This document shows positions 41,653 to 49,079 of a stretch of 64,000 nucleotides of DNA, one piece after another. The translations under genes were made by a program, and so were the position numbers. Each line of letters begins with the position of its first letter. Positions within the stretch are counted from its first letter, which is position 1. The notes below the pieces were generated by a model, which had not been told where the DNA came from, did not search any database, and saw only the letters and a program-made list of their open reading frames with translations. Source of the stretch: Nocardioides hwasunensis (GTDB lineage: Bacteria > Actinomycetota > Actinomycetes > Propionibacteriales > Nocardioidaceae); assembly GCF_014779665.1 (NCBI RefSeq), contig NZ_JACXYY010000009.1:1-64000 (forward strand), read 5' to 3'.

Positions 41653-41763
41653 TTGGCAAGCGTCCCGAGCGTCTGCACAAGAAATAGTGTCAAAACTGAT
41701 GCGGAGTCTTCTCCGGTTTGGCAAACTTGGGCAAGTCCCGTTGGCAATTCCCCTGTATTGGCA
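41653..41763 (-). promoter_or_regulatory. Peptide operon promoter with TTGGCA boxes
   Basis: In plus-strand reading, TTGGCA-like boxes occur at 41653, 41718 (within TTTGGCAAA), 41727 (TTGGGCAA), 41741 and 41758, in a stretch much richer in A/T than its surroundings. On the minus strand TTTTGACACTAT (41685-41696) gives either a TTGACA -35 or an extended -10. The boxes match the TTGGCAA in front of the XRE-TPR gene, so one regulator probably binds both. Confidence 0.6.
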
Positions 41764-41827
41764 GCGGTCCACGATCTCGTGAAACCCCCCTCGCGAGACA
41801 CGCACCGGTCCCCACCCGGATGCCGCC

Positions 41828-41854
41828 GGACCCCCCGCATCCCGCGGGGGGTCC
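41828..41854. terminator. Hairpin terminator of the histidine kinase gene
   Basis: A perfect 11-bp stem (GGACCCCCCGC and its complement) has an ATCCC loop. It separates the kinase transcript from the peptide operon downstream on the same strand, so the kinase is probably a separate transcription unit. The rest of the 391-base gap (41623-42013) has the peptide promoter and otherwise nothing I can name. Confidence 0.8.
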
Positions 41855-42013
41855 CCGCGATTTCGGGCTCGATCGAGCGATTCCACGCTCAGATCAGCCC
41901 CGTGCGCGCCTCTCGGGCGTGCTCCGGGCGGGCCCCGGCCGGCACCGAGGCCACGAGTGGCACGGGCGACGACCCCCTCGGGGCACGGTCGCTGAGGACG
42001 CAGAAAATATGTC

Positions 42014-43495
42014 CTAGCGCGGCAGGGCGAGGGTCACCGTGGTGCCGTCGCCAGGGGTGCTCTCGACGGCAATTTCGCCTCCGTGGGCCTCGACGATGGT
42101 CCGGACGATGTGCAGGCCTAGACCAGTTCCCGGCACCTGGAGCCGGCGCGCGTTGTCGCCGCGGAAGAAGCGCGTGAACACCTGGGGCAGGTCGTCGGGG
42201 TCGACGCCCTCACCGTGGTCGGCCACGGTCAGGACCACCCGGCCCTCCTCCTCGACGAGGTGGATCCTCACCTGTCCCCCGGCGCGGCTGTAGGCGATGG
42301 CGTTCGCGAGGAGGTTGTCGACCGCCTGACGCAGCCGCATCCCGTCCGCGACCGTCCGGAGGGAGGGGGGACCGTCCAGCTCGAGACCTACGCCGGCACC
42401 CTCCGCGTCCAGCGCGGCAGCCTCGACGGCCTCGGCGACCACTGTCACCAGGTCGAGCGGGTAGGGGCTCACGATGGCCGATCCGGCCGTCGCGCGGGTG
42501 GCGAAGAGCAGGTCGGCGACCAGGTGCGAGAGCCGCAGCATGTTGCGGCGTGCCGCGCTCACCTGCTGGTGCCCCTCGGCACCGAGGTCGGCGGACTCCT
42601 CGAGCAGCTCGAGGTAGGCGAGCGCGGAGGTGAGCGGCGTGCGCAGCTCGTGGGAGACCGTCGACACGAACTCGTCCTTGACCGCCTCTGCCCGGATGCG
42701 GTCGGTCACGTCGTGGTAGGCCAGCACGGCACCGGCGAAGCCGCCCACGCGATCGTGGATCGGCCGCGCCGAGACCAGCACTGCGCGCCGTGCCTGAGGG
42801 TCCTCACCGATCCAGACCAGGAGGTCGTCGAAGACCTCACCGGCGGCGGCGCGCGCCGACGGCATCTCGTCGCGGGTCAGCAGCCGTCGCTGCTCGGCGT
42901 CGTAGGCGAACCCGGTCTCCCCGGCCACGCCGAGGTGGCCGTGCGGGAAGGTGATCCGGAGGAACTCCTCCTGACGACGGTTGATCGCGCGGTGGTTGCC
43001 GTCGGCGTCGATGTGGAGCAGACCGACGGTCACGCTCTCGAAGAGGGCGTCGGCCCGTCCCTGCTCTGACTCGGCGGCCGCCTCGGCGGCGTCGAGGCGC
43101 TCGACGAAGGCCTGGCGCTCGGTGAGGTCGGCGATCTGCGAGATGAAGTGGATCGGGGCCCCGTCGCCGGCTCTCAGCAGGGCCACCGAGAGGTCGCCGA
43201 TCAACACGCCGCCGTCGGCGCAGATGTAGCGCTTGGTGATCCGGTAGGAGCCGATCTCGCCGGACAGGGTCTGCTCGACCAGCCGCAGGTCGCTCGCGAG
43301 GTCGTCAGGATGGGTGATGTCCTGGAACGACATGGTGGCCAGCACGTCGGGGTCGTAGCCGAGCATGTCGCAGAGGGCGACGTTGGTGGAGAGGAAGTCG
43401 CCCGCGGGCGAGACGACGGCCATCCCGACGGGTGAGTGCTCCATCGTGAGCCGCCACAGGTCGTCGGTCTGGGGCGCACGCGTGGTCGCCGGCAC
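42014..43495 (-). CDS. Soluble PAS-domain sensor histidine kinase
   Basis: This 493-residue protein has two PAS domains (about 12-130, with FLSTNVALCDMLGYDPD, and 145-265), a dimerisation/His box FVSTVSHELRTPLTSALAYL (about 285) and an ATPase domain with DNLLANAIAYSRAGG, VADHGEGVDPDDLP and VPGTGLGLHIV. No transmembrane segment is seen, so it senses an internal signal (redox, light or a small ligand). No response regulator is adjacent. It points toward the peptide operon but is cut off from it by a terminator. Confidence 0.92.
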   Translation of the reverse strand: MPATTRAPQTDDLWRLTMEHSPVGMAVVSPAGDFLSTNVALCDMLGYDPDVLATMSFQDITHPDDLASDLRLVEQTLSGEIGSYRITKRYICADGGVLIGDLSVALLRAGDGAPIHFISQIADLTERQAFVERLDAAEAAAESEQGRADALFESVTVGLLHIDADGNHRAINRRQEEFLRITFPHGHLGVAGETGFAYDAEQRRLLTRDEMPSARAAAGEVFDDLLVWIGEDPQARRAVLVSARPIHDRVGGFAGAVLAYHDVTDRIRAEAVKDEFVSTVSHELRTPLTSALAYLELLEESADLGAEGHQQVSAARRNMLRLSHLVADLLFATRATAGSAIVSPYPLDLVTVVAEAVEAAALDAEGAGVGLELDGPPSLRTVADGMRLRQAVDNLLANAIAYSRAGGQVRIHLVEEEGRVVLTVADHGEGVDPDDLPQVFTRFFRGDNARRLQVPGTGLGLHIVRTIVEAHGGEIAVESTPGDGTTVTLALPR

Positions 43496-43590
43496 GGCAA
43501 CACCTCCTCGCTCGCCCCACCCGGAACCTCAACGGTACGAGTCGCAGGGCCCCTGGTGCTGCTGCTTGGGAGGATCCGCGACGAAAATGA

Positions 43591-43626
43591 GGAAATCGCC
43601 CCGCACGTCGGACGGCGGGGCGATTT
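43591..43626. terminator. Hairpin terminator of the sulfurtransferase operon
   Basis: A perfect 13-bp stem (GAAATCGCCCCGC and its complement) has a 10-base loop, 21 bases past the stop of the DUF1416 gene. A-rich and T-rich flanks on the two sides would let it work both ways. Confidence 0.85.
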
Positions 43627-43647
43627 CTTGAGGTTCTCGCGGTGGGC

Positions 43648-43950
43648 TCAGGCCGTGACGAGCACCTGCACCTCGGCCACCGAGCCGGTGGCCGCGACGA
43701 CGCGGGTGTCCACGGGGTCCGCCTTGGGCGCGAGGGTCCGCAGCGTCCACTCGCCGTCACCGGCGAAGAACCGGAAGTGGCCGGTCGCCGAGGTCGGGAC
43801 CTCGGCGGTGAACTCGCCGGTGCGGTCGAGCAGACGCACGTAGGCGTTGGAGACCGGCTCCTCGCCGCGCAGCACCTGGCCCTGGATCACGGCCTCCTTG
43901 GCGACGTTGACGCCGTCGAGGGACAGTCCGCCTTCCTTGGCTCCGCACAT
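43648..43950 (-). CDS. sseC: DUF1416 protein (SseC-like)
   Basis: This 100-residue protein is a DUF1416 member. It begins MCGAKEGGLSLDG and folds as a small beta-sandwich (VIQGQVLRGEEPVSNAYVRLLD, GHFRFFAGDGEWTLR). In actinobacteria it nearly always follows a thiosulfate sulfurtransferase gene, as SseC does CysA2 in Mycobacterium. Here its ATG is one base past the sulfurtransferase stop. It may be a sulfur-carrier or assembly partner; the function is unproven. Confidence 0.88.
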   Translation of the reverse strand: MCGAKEGGLSLDGVNVAKEAVIQGQVLRGEEPVSNAYVRLLDRTGEFTAEVPTSATGHFRFFAGDGEWTLRTLAPKADPVDTRVVAATGSVAEVQVLVTA

Positions 43951-43951
43951 G

Positions 43952-44815
43952 TCAGTTGCCCCCCTCGTCGGCACTGCCGGGCTCGTCGCCGAGCGCGACC
44001 GGGACGCCGACGAGCGAGCCGTACTCGGTCCACGAGCCGTCGTAGTTCTTCACGCTCTGGTGGCCGAGGAGCTCCTTCAGCACGAACCACGTCAGCGACG
44101 AGCGCTCGCCGATGCGGCACAGGGCGATGGTCTCCTTGGAGTCGTCGATGCCGACCTCGGCGTAGAGGGCCTTGAGGTCCTCGTCGGACTTGAACGTGCC
44201 GTCGTCGTTGCAGTTCTTGCTCCACGGCACGTTGAGCGAGGTGGGCACGTGGCCGGCGCGCTGCGCCTGCTCCTGCGGCAGGTGGGCCGGAGCGAGCAGT
44301 CGACCGGCGTACTCGTCGGGGCTGCGCACGTCGATCAGGTTCTTGACACCGATCGCAGCGACGGCCTCGTCGCGGAAGGCCCGGATCGAGTGGTCCTGCT
44401 CGGTGGCGGTGTACGACGTCGCGGCGCGGCTCGGCAGGTCGTCGGTCAGCTCGCGGGAGTCGAGCTCCCACTTCTTGCGACCGCCGTCGAGCAGCTTGAC
44501 GTCCTGGTGGCCGTAGAGCTTGAAGTACCAGTAGGCGTAGGCGGCGAACCAGTTGTTGTTGCCGCCGTAGAGGACGACGGTGTCGTCGTTCGACACGCCA
44601 CGCTCGGAGAGCAGCGCCTCGAACTGGGCCTTGCTGACGAAGTCACGTCGGACCTGGTCCTGGAGGTCGGTGGTCCAGTCGAGCTTGATGGCTCCCCGGA
44701 TGTGGCCCTTGTCGTAGGCAGTCGTGTCCTCGTCGACCTCGACGAGGACGATGCCGTCGGTGTCGAGGTTGTCCTCGACCCACTGGGCGGTGACGAGAGA
44801 GGTCTCGCGGCTCAT
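43952..44815 (-). CDS. cysA2: Thiosulfate sulfurtransferase (rhodanese, CysA2-like)
   Basis: This 287-residue protein has two rhodanese domains. The first is inactive (VLYGGNNNWFAAYAYW). The second has the catalytic Cys in ALCRIGERSSLTWF (CRxGxR). It transfers sulfane sulfur from thiosulfate or another donor. AAGGAG lies 9 bases before the chosen ATG; a longer start at 44845 is possible but less well supported. It is the middle gene of DUF4395-cysA2-sseC, behind a Cys-codon leader peptide. Confidence 0.93.
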   Translation of the reverse strand: MSRETSLVTAQWVEDNLDTDGIVLVEVDEDTTAYDKGHIRGAIKLDWTTDLQDQVRRDFVSKAQFEALLSERGVSNDDTVVLYGGNNNWFAAYAYWYFKLYGHQDVKLLDGGRKKWELDSRELTDDLPSRAATSYTATEQDHSIRAFRDEAVAAIGVKNLIDVRSPDEYAGRLLAPAHLPQEQAQRAGHVPTSLNVPWSKNCNDDGTFKSDEDLKALYAEVGIDDSKETIALCRIGERSSLTWFVLKELLGHQSVKNYDGSWTEYGSLVGVPVALGDEPGSADEGGN

Positions 44816-44892
44816 GGTGGTGTGCTCCTTGGTGATGGTGAACATTTCGGTGGTCGAGGAAGGCGTCCTGGCGCCTTCACGAGACCGGGGAT

Positions 44893-45363
44893 CTAGGCGG
44901 TGACGCGTCGGAGAAGCAGGTAGACCTCGCATCCCAGGCAGAAGGCGAAGACGGCGTTGAGCAGGGCGGCGACCAGCGCGAGCCCGACCGCGACCTGACC
45001 GACCACGGTGGCGCCGGCCGCGAGGGCGACCAGGCCGACGAGGGCGAAGGCGAGACCGACGGCCTGGGCGAACCGCGGCGGTGCGGCGTCCTCCCACTCC
45101 GACGGCGGCGCCAGGCGTGGCCGGACCAGCGTGCGGAAGAGCCAGGCGTGCGGGGTGTGCTGGACTCCGCGCACGGCACCGATCGCGAACAGGACGGCCT
45201 GCACGGCGAGCAGGACGACGCTGACGGGCGAGGGAGCCAGCAGGACCGCCACCAGGACGACCGCGGTCAACGCGGCCGCGAGCTGCGGGCCGCGGGGGTC
45301 GATCTGCCCCGCTGGCGGCCCGGCGACACCGGCGGTGGTGCCGGGCGTGGCGGTGGTGGACAT
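44893..45363 (-). CDS. DUF4395 membrane protein
   Basis: This 156-residue protein has four hydrophobic helices and the family segment HTPHAWLFRTLVRPRLAPPSEWED, ending FCLGCEVYLLLRRV with a Cys-x-x-Cys-like pair. DUF4395 proteins occur in sulfur and thioredoxin gene clusters; a thiol or sulfur transfer role across the membrane is suspected. AGGAG is near the ATG. It is the first structural gene after the leader peptide. Confidence 0.85.
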   Translation of the reverse strand: MSTTATPGTTAGVAGPPAGQIDPRGPQLAAALTAVVLVAVLLAPSPVSVVLLAVQAVLFAIGAVRGVQHTPHAWLFRTLVRPRLAPPSEWEDAAPPRFAQAVGLAFALVGLVALAAGATVVGQVAVGLALVAALLNAVFAFCLGCEVYLLLRRVTA

Positions 45364-45401
45364 GGCTCTCCTGAAGTCGGGCGGCACGGCACGAGGCCGG
45401 A

Positions 45402-45460
45402 CGCGCCGGGATCACCCGGCGCGGGTCCCTCCGACGGGCACGGTCCACCTCGGCGTGGAC
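45402..45460 (-). promoter_or_regulatory. Attenuator-type hairpins between leader peptide and DUF4395
   Basis: Two hairpins lie in the transcribed leader: GTCCAC-6-GTGGAC (45443-45460), and a 9-bp stem CGCGCCGGG/CCCGGCGCG with a 4-base loop (45402-45423). They fall between the leader peptide stop and the ribosome site of the DUF4395 gene, where a ribosome stalled on the peptide could change their folding. Confidence 0.5.
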
Positions 45461-45484
45461 GGTGCTCGGCTCAGCGGGGGACCG

Positions 45485-45562
45485 CTACGACATTCGACAC
45501 AGCGCCGAGCGCACGCGGCAGTGGTCCACTGCGCGGCGCTTGGTCAGCATGGTCGAGGACAT
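45485..45562 (-). CDS. Leaderless Cys-containing leader peptide
   Basis: This 25-residue frame begins MSSTMLTKRRA and ends VDHCRVRSALCRMS. It matches the pattern of actinobacterial leader peptides of sulfur operons (KRR, VD-x-CR, A-x-C-R). A TACTGT -10 box (45570-45575) ends exactly 7 bases before its ATG, so it is translated from the 5' end of the message. In mycobacteria, leaderless polycysteine frames before the homologous operon attenuate it when cysteine is plentiful. Here Cys codons fall at residues 15 and 22. The attenuator role is inferred from this parallel. Confidence 0.75.
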   Translation of the reverse strand: MSSTMLTKRRAVDHCRVRSALCRMS

Positions 45563-45605
45563 GACCACGACAGTAGGCCGAAACCCCTGCCCGATCACAC
45601 CGCGT

Positions 45606-45638
45606 CTCATCATGTGGTCACACTATCCACATAATGAG
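45606..45638. promoter_or_regulatory. AT-rich 33-bp inverted repeat upstream of the sulfur operon
   Basis: Arms CTCATCATGTGG (45606-45617) and CCACATAATGAG (45627-45638) match at 11 of 12 positions across a 9-base centre. It lies between the thioredoxin stop and the -35 region of the leader peptide promoter. It could be a regulator site for the sulfur operon, or a terminator of the thioredoxin gene; its low GC favours a binding site. Confidence 0.55.
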
Positions 45639-45639
45639 A

Positions 45640-46104
45640 TCAGGCGCGTGCCAGGGTCGCCAGCACCTGGTCCCGCGACGGCGCGCCCGTCGCCCGGGCG
45701 ACCTCGGCGCCCGAGGCGTCGAGCACGAGCGTCGTCGGGGTGCGCAGGATGCCGAAGGCACGGGTCGCGTCCAGGTGCTGCTCGGCGTCGACCTCGACGT
45801 GCACGACCCCCTCCACCAGGCCGGTCACCTCGCCGAGCACGCGACGGGTGGCCCGGCACGGCGCACAGAACGCGCTCGAGAACTGCACGAGCGTCGCCCG
45901 CTCCCCCAGCGCCGCCCCGACGGCGGTGACGAGCTCGGCACCCGGTGGCGGCGCCGGCGCCGGGGTATCGGCGGGGTCCGCGCTGGTGCCGAGCCGGCGT
46001 ACGGCCCGCGTGCCGCGGAAGCGGCCGTCGCTCACCTGACGCCACAGGCCGAGGCCGACCGCCACCGCGACGGCGGCGAGGGCGATCCAGGCTCCGGTGC
46101 TCAC
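45640..46104 (-). CDS. Membrane-anchored thioredoxin-like protein
   Basis: This 154-residue protein has one N-terminal transmembrane helix (WIALAAVAVAVGLGLW), a Pro/Ala linker, and a thioredoxin fold with the active site FCAPCR (Cys80, Cys83) and the cis-Pro region RTPTTLVLD. It would reduce or exchange disulfides near the membrane. The GTG at 46102-46104 is the likely start. It is upstream of the sulfurtransferase operon on the same strand, which fits sulfur handling. Confidence 0.85.
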   Translation of the reverse strand: MSTGAWIALAAVAVAVGLGLWRQVSDGRFRGTRAVRRLGTSADPADTPAPAPPPGAELVTAVGAALGERATLVQFSSAFCAPCRATRRVLGEVTGLVEGVVHVEVDAEQHLDATRAFGILRTPTTLVLDASGAEVARATGAPSRDQVLATLARA

Positions 46105-46141
46105 ACCCGCGCAACGACGGGAGTCGCGCAGATGTTCCGCC

Positions 46142-46438
46142 TCATCCCCCGGCGAAGGGAGGCAGCAGCTCGACCACCGCCCCCGGGCGTACGACGACCG
46201 CGGCCGGGTCCTGGGTGCGCACCGGCTGGTCGCCGAGGAGCACCGAGCAGGCTGCGACGGTGCGGGCCATCCGGTCACCCGGATGCCGCTGCAGCACCTG
46301 CTCGAGGAGGTCCGCCAGGGTCAGCGCCTGCTCGGTGTCGAAGGCGTCCTCGGCGATGCCGGCCGCCGCGCGGGCGCCCGCCCAGTAGCGAACTGTGATC
46401 GTCTCAACAGCGCGATCCGTTCCAGCGGCGTCCTGCAT
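46142..46438 (-). CDS. moaD: MoaD/ThiS family sulfur carrier protein
   Basis: This 98-residue beta-grasp protein has VETITVRYWAGARAAAG near the start and ends in FAGG, the C-terminal Gly-Gly that is thiocarboxylated. MoaD supplies sulfur to molybdopterin synthase; a CysO-like carrier is the alternative in this sulfur-rich stretch. It is divergent from glnR. Confidence 0.85.
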   Translation of the reverse strand: MQDAAGTDRAVETITVRYWAGARAAAGIAEDAFDTEQALTLADLLEQVLQRHPGDRMARTVAACSVLLGDQPVRTQDPAAVVVRPGAVVELLPPFAGG

Positions 46439-46483
46439 GCGGGATATCCTTCACCATCCCCGGTCAGAGGAGGAGGTCCGACC

Positions 46484-47215
46484 TTGAGTGCACTGCTGCT
46501 GCTCACCGGCGCCCTCCAGCCGTCCGCCGAGGTCCTTCCCGGCCTCGCGCTCCTCTCGCACACCGTGAAGATCCTCCCGGCCCAGGGCAGCGCGCTGATC
46601 GACGCGCCCGACGCCGACCTGGTCCTCGTCGACGGCCGCCAGGACCTCGCGGCAGCGCGCGACCTGTGCCGGCTGATCCGCACCACAGGAGCCACGGCAC
46701 CGGTCCTCCTCGTGGTGACCGAGGGCGGTCTCGCCGTCGTCGCCCACGACTGGGGCATGGACGACGTGGTCCTGCACACCTGCGGCCCGGCGGAGCTCGA
46801 GGCCCGGATCCGGCTCGCGATCGGCCGCAGCAGCGCCACGGCACCGGACGACCCCGCCGCCCACGTGATCCACCGCGGGGAGGTGGTCGTCGACGACGCG
46901 ACCTACACCGCCCGGATCGGCGGCCGCGCGCTCGACCTCACCTACAAGGAGTTCGAGCTCCTGAAGTACCTCGCGCAGCACCCGGGGCGCGTCTTCAGCC
47001 GCGAGCAGCTGCTCCAGGAGGTCTGGGGCTACGACTACTTCGGCGGCACCCGCACCGTCGACGTCCACGTCCGGCGCCTGCGGGCCAAGCTCGGCACCGA
47101 GCACGAGCACCACATCGGCACCGTGCGCAACGTCGGCTACCGCTTCGTGGTCCCGACCCGGGACAAGGACACGGAGGGCGCCCCGGAGGGGGCGCGCTCG
47201 ACGAGCGACGCCTGA
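46484..47215 (+). CDS. glnR: Nitrogen regulator GlnR (OmpR-type winged helix)
   Basis: This 243-residue protein starts SALLLLTGALQPSAEVLPGLALL, almost exactly the GlnR start, and its DNA-binding end has RVFSREQLLQEVWGYDYFGG and TRTVDVHVRRLRAKLG. GlnR is the global nitrogen regulator of actinobacteria, an orphan OmpR-type regulator that is not phosphorylated in the usual way. It appears to start with TTG at 46484, with GAGGAGGAGG 7 bases upstream. It is followed by mshD. Confidence 0.93.
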   Translation: MSALLLLTGALQPSAEVLPGLALLSHTVKILPAQGSALIDAPDADLVLVDGRQDLAAARDLCRLIRTTGATAPVLLVVTEGGLAVVAHDWGMDDVVLHTCGPAELEARIRLAIGRSSATAPDDPAAHVIHRGEVVVDDATYTARIGGRALDLTYKEFELLKYLAQHPGRVFSREQLLQEVWGYDYFGGTRTVDVHVRRLRAKLGTEHEHHIGTVRNVGYRFVVPTRDKDTEGAPEGARSTSDA

Positions 47216-47239
47216 CACCTCGTCCTCTAGGGTCGCGGC

Positions 47240-48040
47240 GTGGACACCGTCATCGCGATCGCTGAGGAGTCGGCCGCGGCCGACGGCGCCGACCCGCTCG
47301 ACGAGGCCGCCCGGATGGCGCTCGCCGACGGCACCGCCGAGGTGCTCGTCGAGGGCGACGCCTTCGCGCTCCTCCACGACGGCGACCTGTCGCTCGTGGT
47401 GCGCCCGTCGGCGCGCGGACGTGGGCTCGGATCGGCGCTGCTGACCCGTGCCGAGGCGTCGTACGACGTCTCGCTGACCGCGTGGTCCCACGGCAACCAC
47501 CCGGCGGCCGCGAGGCTCGCGACGAGCCACGGGTGGAACAGGGTGCGCGACCTGTGGGTGATGCGACGCGACATGTCCACACCGCTGGCGCCTCTCGACC
47601 TGCCGGGCGGCGTCACGGTCCGCGCCTACCGCGAGTCCGACGCCGCCGACGTGGTGGCGGTCAACGCAGCGGCCTTCGCCCACCACCCCGAGCAGGGCGC
47701 GATGGACCTCGACAACCTCGCGCGGCGGATGGCCGAGCCGTGGTTCGACCCGGCCGGGCTGCTCGTGGCCGAGGACGGGACCGGGATGCTCGGCTTCCAC
47801 TGGACCAAGCAGCACGACGCCGGACACGGCGAGGTCTACGTCGTGGGGGTGGCGCCCGGCGCGCAGGGCCGGGGGCTCGGCAAGCTGCTCACCCTCGCCG
47901 GTCTGCACCACCTCGCCGGTCTCGGCGTCGCGGAGGTGCTGCTCTACGTCGAGTCCGACAACGCACCCGCGGTCGCGGTCTACTCACGCCTCGGCTTCGA
48001 GCACGCGGACGCCGACACCCACGTGCAGTACGCCCGGTGA
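47240..48040 (+). CDS. mshD: Mycothiol synthase
   Basis: This 266-residue protein has two GNAT acetyltransferase domains. The first has RPSARGRGLGSALL, and the second VYVVGVAPGAQGRGLGKLLT and YVESDNAPAVAVYSRLGF. MshD acetylates Cys-GlcN-Ins, the last step of mycothiol synthesis, so this organism uses mycothiol as its main thiol. The GTG start has a TAGGGT box 6 bases upstream (leaderless). The stop is followed 2 bases later by the 63-bp repeat element. Confidence 0.95.
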   Translation: MDTVIAIAEESAAADGADPLDEAARMALADGTAEVLVEGDAFALLHDGDLSLVVRPSARGRGLGSALLTRAEASYDVSLTAWSHGNHPAAARLATSHGWNRVRDLWVMRRDMSTPLAPLDLPGGVTVRAYRESDAADVVAVNAAAFAHHPEQGAMDLDNLARRMAEPWFDPAGLLVAEDGTGMLGFHWTKQHDAGHGEVYVVGVAPGAQGRGLGKLLTLAGLHHLAGLGVAEVLLYVESDNAPAVAVYSRLGFEHADADTHVQYAR

Positions 48041-48042
48041 CC

Positions 48043-48105
48043 GATATCTGAGGACGCTACGGACGAGCCGCACGACGAATCACCTTCACGACGTCCTCAG
48101 ACATC
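48043..48105. repeat. 63-bp inverted-repeat element, copy A
   Basis: Arms GATATCTGAGGACG and CGTCCTCAGACATC (13 of 14 match) flank 35 bases. Its length and layout are the same as copies B (54444) and C (55676). Centres share a spaced pattern (CG-ACG, then CG-ATC and TTCA). It lies between the convergent ends of mshD and ygfZ, so it could terminate both; the conserved core argues for more than a terminator. Confidence 0.8.
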
Positions 48106-48133
48106 TCGCGCAGGCGCTGGGGCGCGCACGCCG

Positions 48134-49069
48134 TCAGCGCAGGGGACGCACGTGGAGCCCGACCTCGGGATCCACGACGACCTCCTGCGAGGCCGGCATC
48201 TCGTCGACCGTCAGGGCCGCGTCGACCGGGACGTTGCGCTTGACCACGGCGAGCGCGATCGGCCCGAGCTCGTGGTGGCGCGCGCTCGACCCGACGAACC
48301 CGACGTCGCGACCGTCGTACGACACGGGCGAGCCGACCGGGGGAAGCCGGTTCTCCGAGCCGTCGAGGTGCAGCAGCACCAGCCGCCGGGGCGGGCGACC
48401 GAGCGTGTGCACGCGGGCGACCGTCTCCTGGCCGCGGTAGCAGCCCTTGTCGAGGTGGACGGCGGGGCCGATCCAGCCGACCTCGTTGGGGATGGTGCGG
48501 TGGTCGGTGTCGAGGCCGAGGCGCGGCTCGCCGCGCTCGATCCGGAGGGCCTCGAAGGCCCAGAGCCCGGCAGCCGGGCCGGCAGCCTCGGAGTACGCCT
48601 CCAGCTTGTCGCGCGGAACGAGGTCGAATCGCCCGGCACCCTCGCCGGGACGCCACATCACGGAGACGTCGTCGACGAGCGCGATCTCGACGCGGGTCAT
48701 GAACTTCATCCGCTCGAGCCACTCGACCAGCGCGGGGCCGGCGCCGGGCTCGGTGTGGGCGGTGAACGCCTCGCCGTCGTCGACACCTGCGAAGGCGTGC
48801 TCGACGTGGCCCTGCGGACTCAGCACCAGCGCCTGGGTCCAGGTGCCGGGTGCGAGGCCCTCGAAGAACTGCGTCGTCAGGCTGTGCAGCCAGGACAGCC
48901 GGTCCGGCCCCGAGATGCGCAGGACGTCGCGGTGGGAGAGGTCGACGAAGCCGTCGCCCGCGGCGAGGCTGCGCTGCTCGGTGTTGAAGGAGCCGTAGTG
49001 CGCGGCCACCGGGGCGTCGATGCCGTCGCCGGCGACGGCCCCGGGGAGGGACAGGAGGGGGCTTGCCAT
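48134..49069 (-). CDS. ygfZ: Folate-binding protein YgfZ
   Basis: This 311-residue protein of the GcvT-like family has the defining motif KGCYRGQE (about residue 206) and DLSHRDVLRISGPDRLSWL at the N-terminus. YgfZ uses folate to support the assembly or repair of iron-sulfur enzymes. TAGACT 7 bases before the ATG suggests a leaderless start; this box overlaps the stop codon of the fur gene upstream. Confidence 0.93.
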   Translation of the reverse strand: MASPLLSLPGAVAGDGIDAPVAAHYGSFNTEQRSLAAGDGFVDLSHRDVLRISGPDRLSWLHSLTTQFFEGLAPGTWTQALVLSPQGHVEHAFAGVDDGEAFTAHTEPGAGPALVEWLERMKFMTRVEIALVDDVSVMWRPGEGAGRFDLVPRDKLEAYSEAAGPAAGLWAFEALRIERGEPRLGLDTDHRTIPNEVGWIGPAVHLDKGCYRGQETVARVHTLGRPPRRLVLLHLDGSENRLPPVGSPVSYDGRDVGFVGSSARHHELGPIALAVVKRNVPVDAALTVDEMPASQEVVVDPEVGLHVRPLR

Positions 49070-49079
49070 GCCCTCGAGT

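Noticed and set aside
42014..43495. Histidine kinase as part of the peptide circuit
   Set aside because: A strong terminator (41828-41854) separates it from the peptide operon, and it lacks transmembrane or peptide-sensing domains. A link cannot be excluded, but the sequence does not support it.
46097..46483. Upstream extension of glnR
   Set aside because: The longer frame is antisense to moaD; homology to GlnR begins at the TTG at 46484 behind a strong ribosome site.
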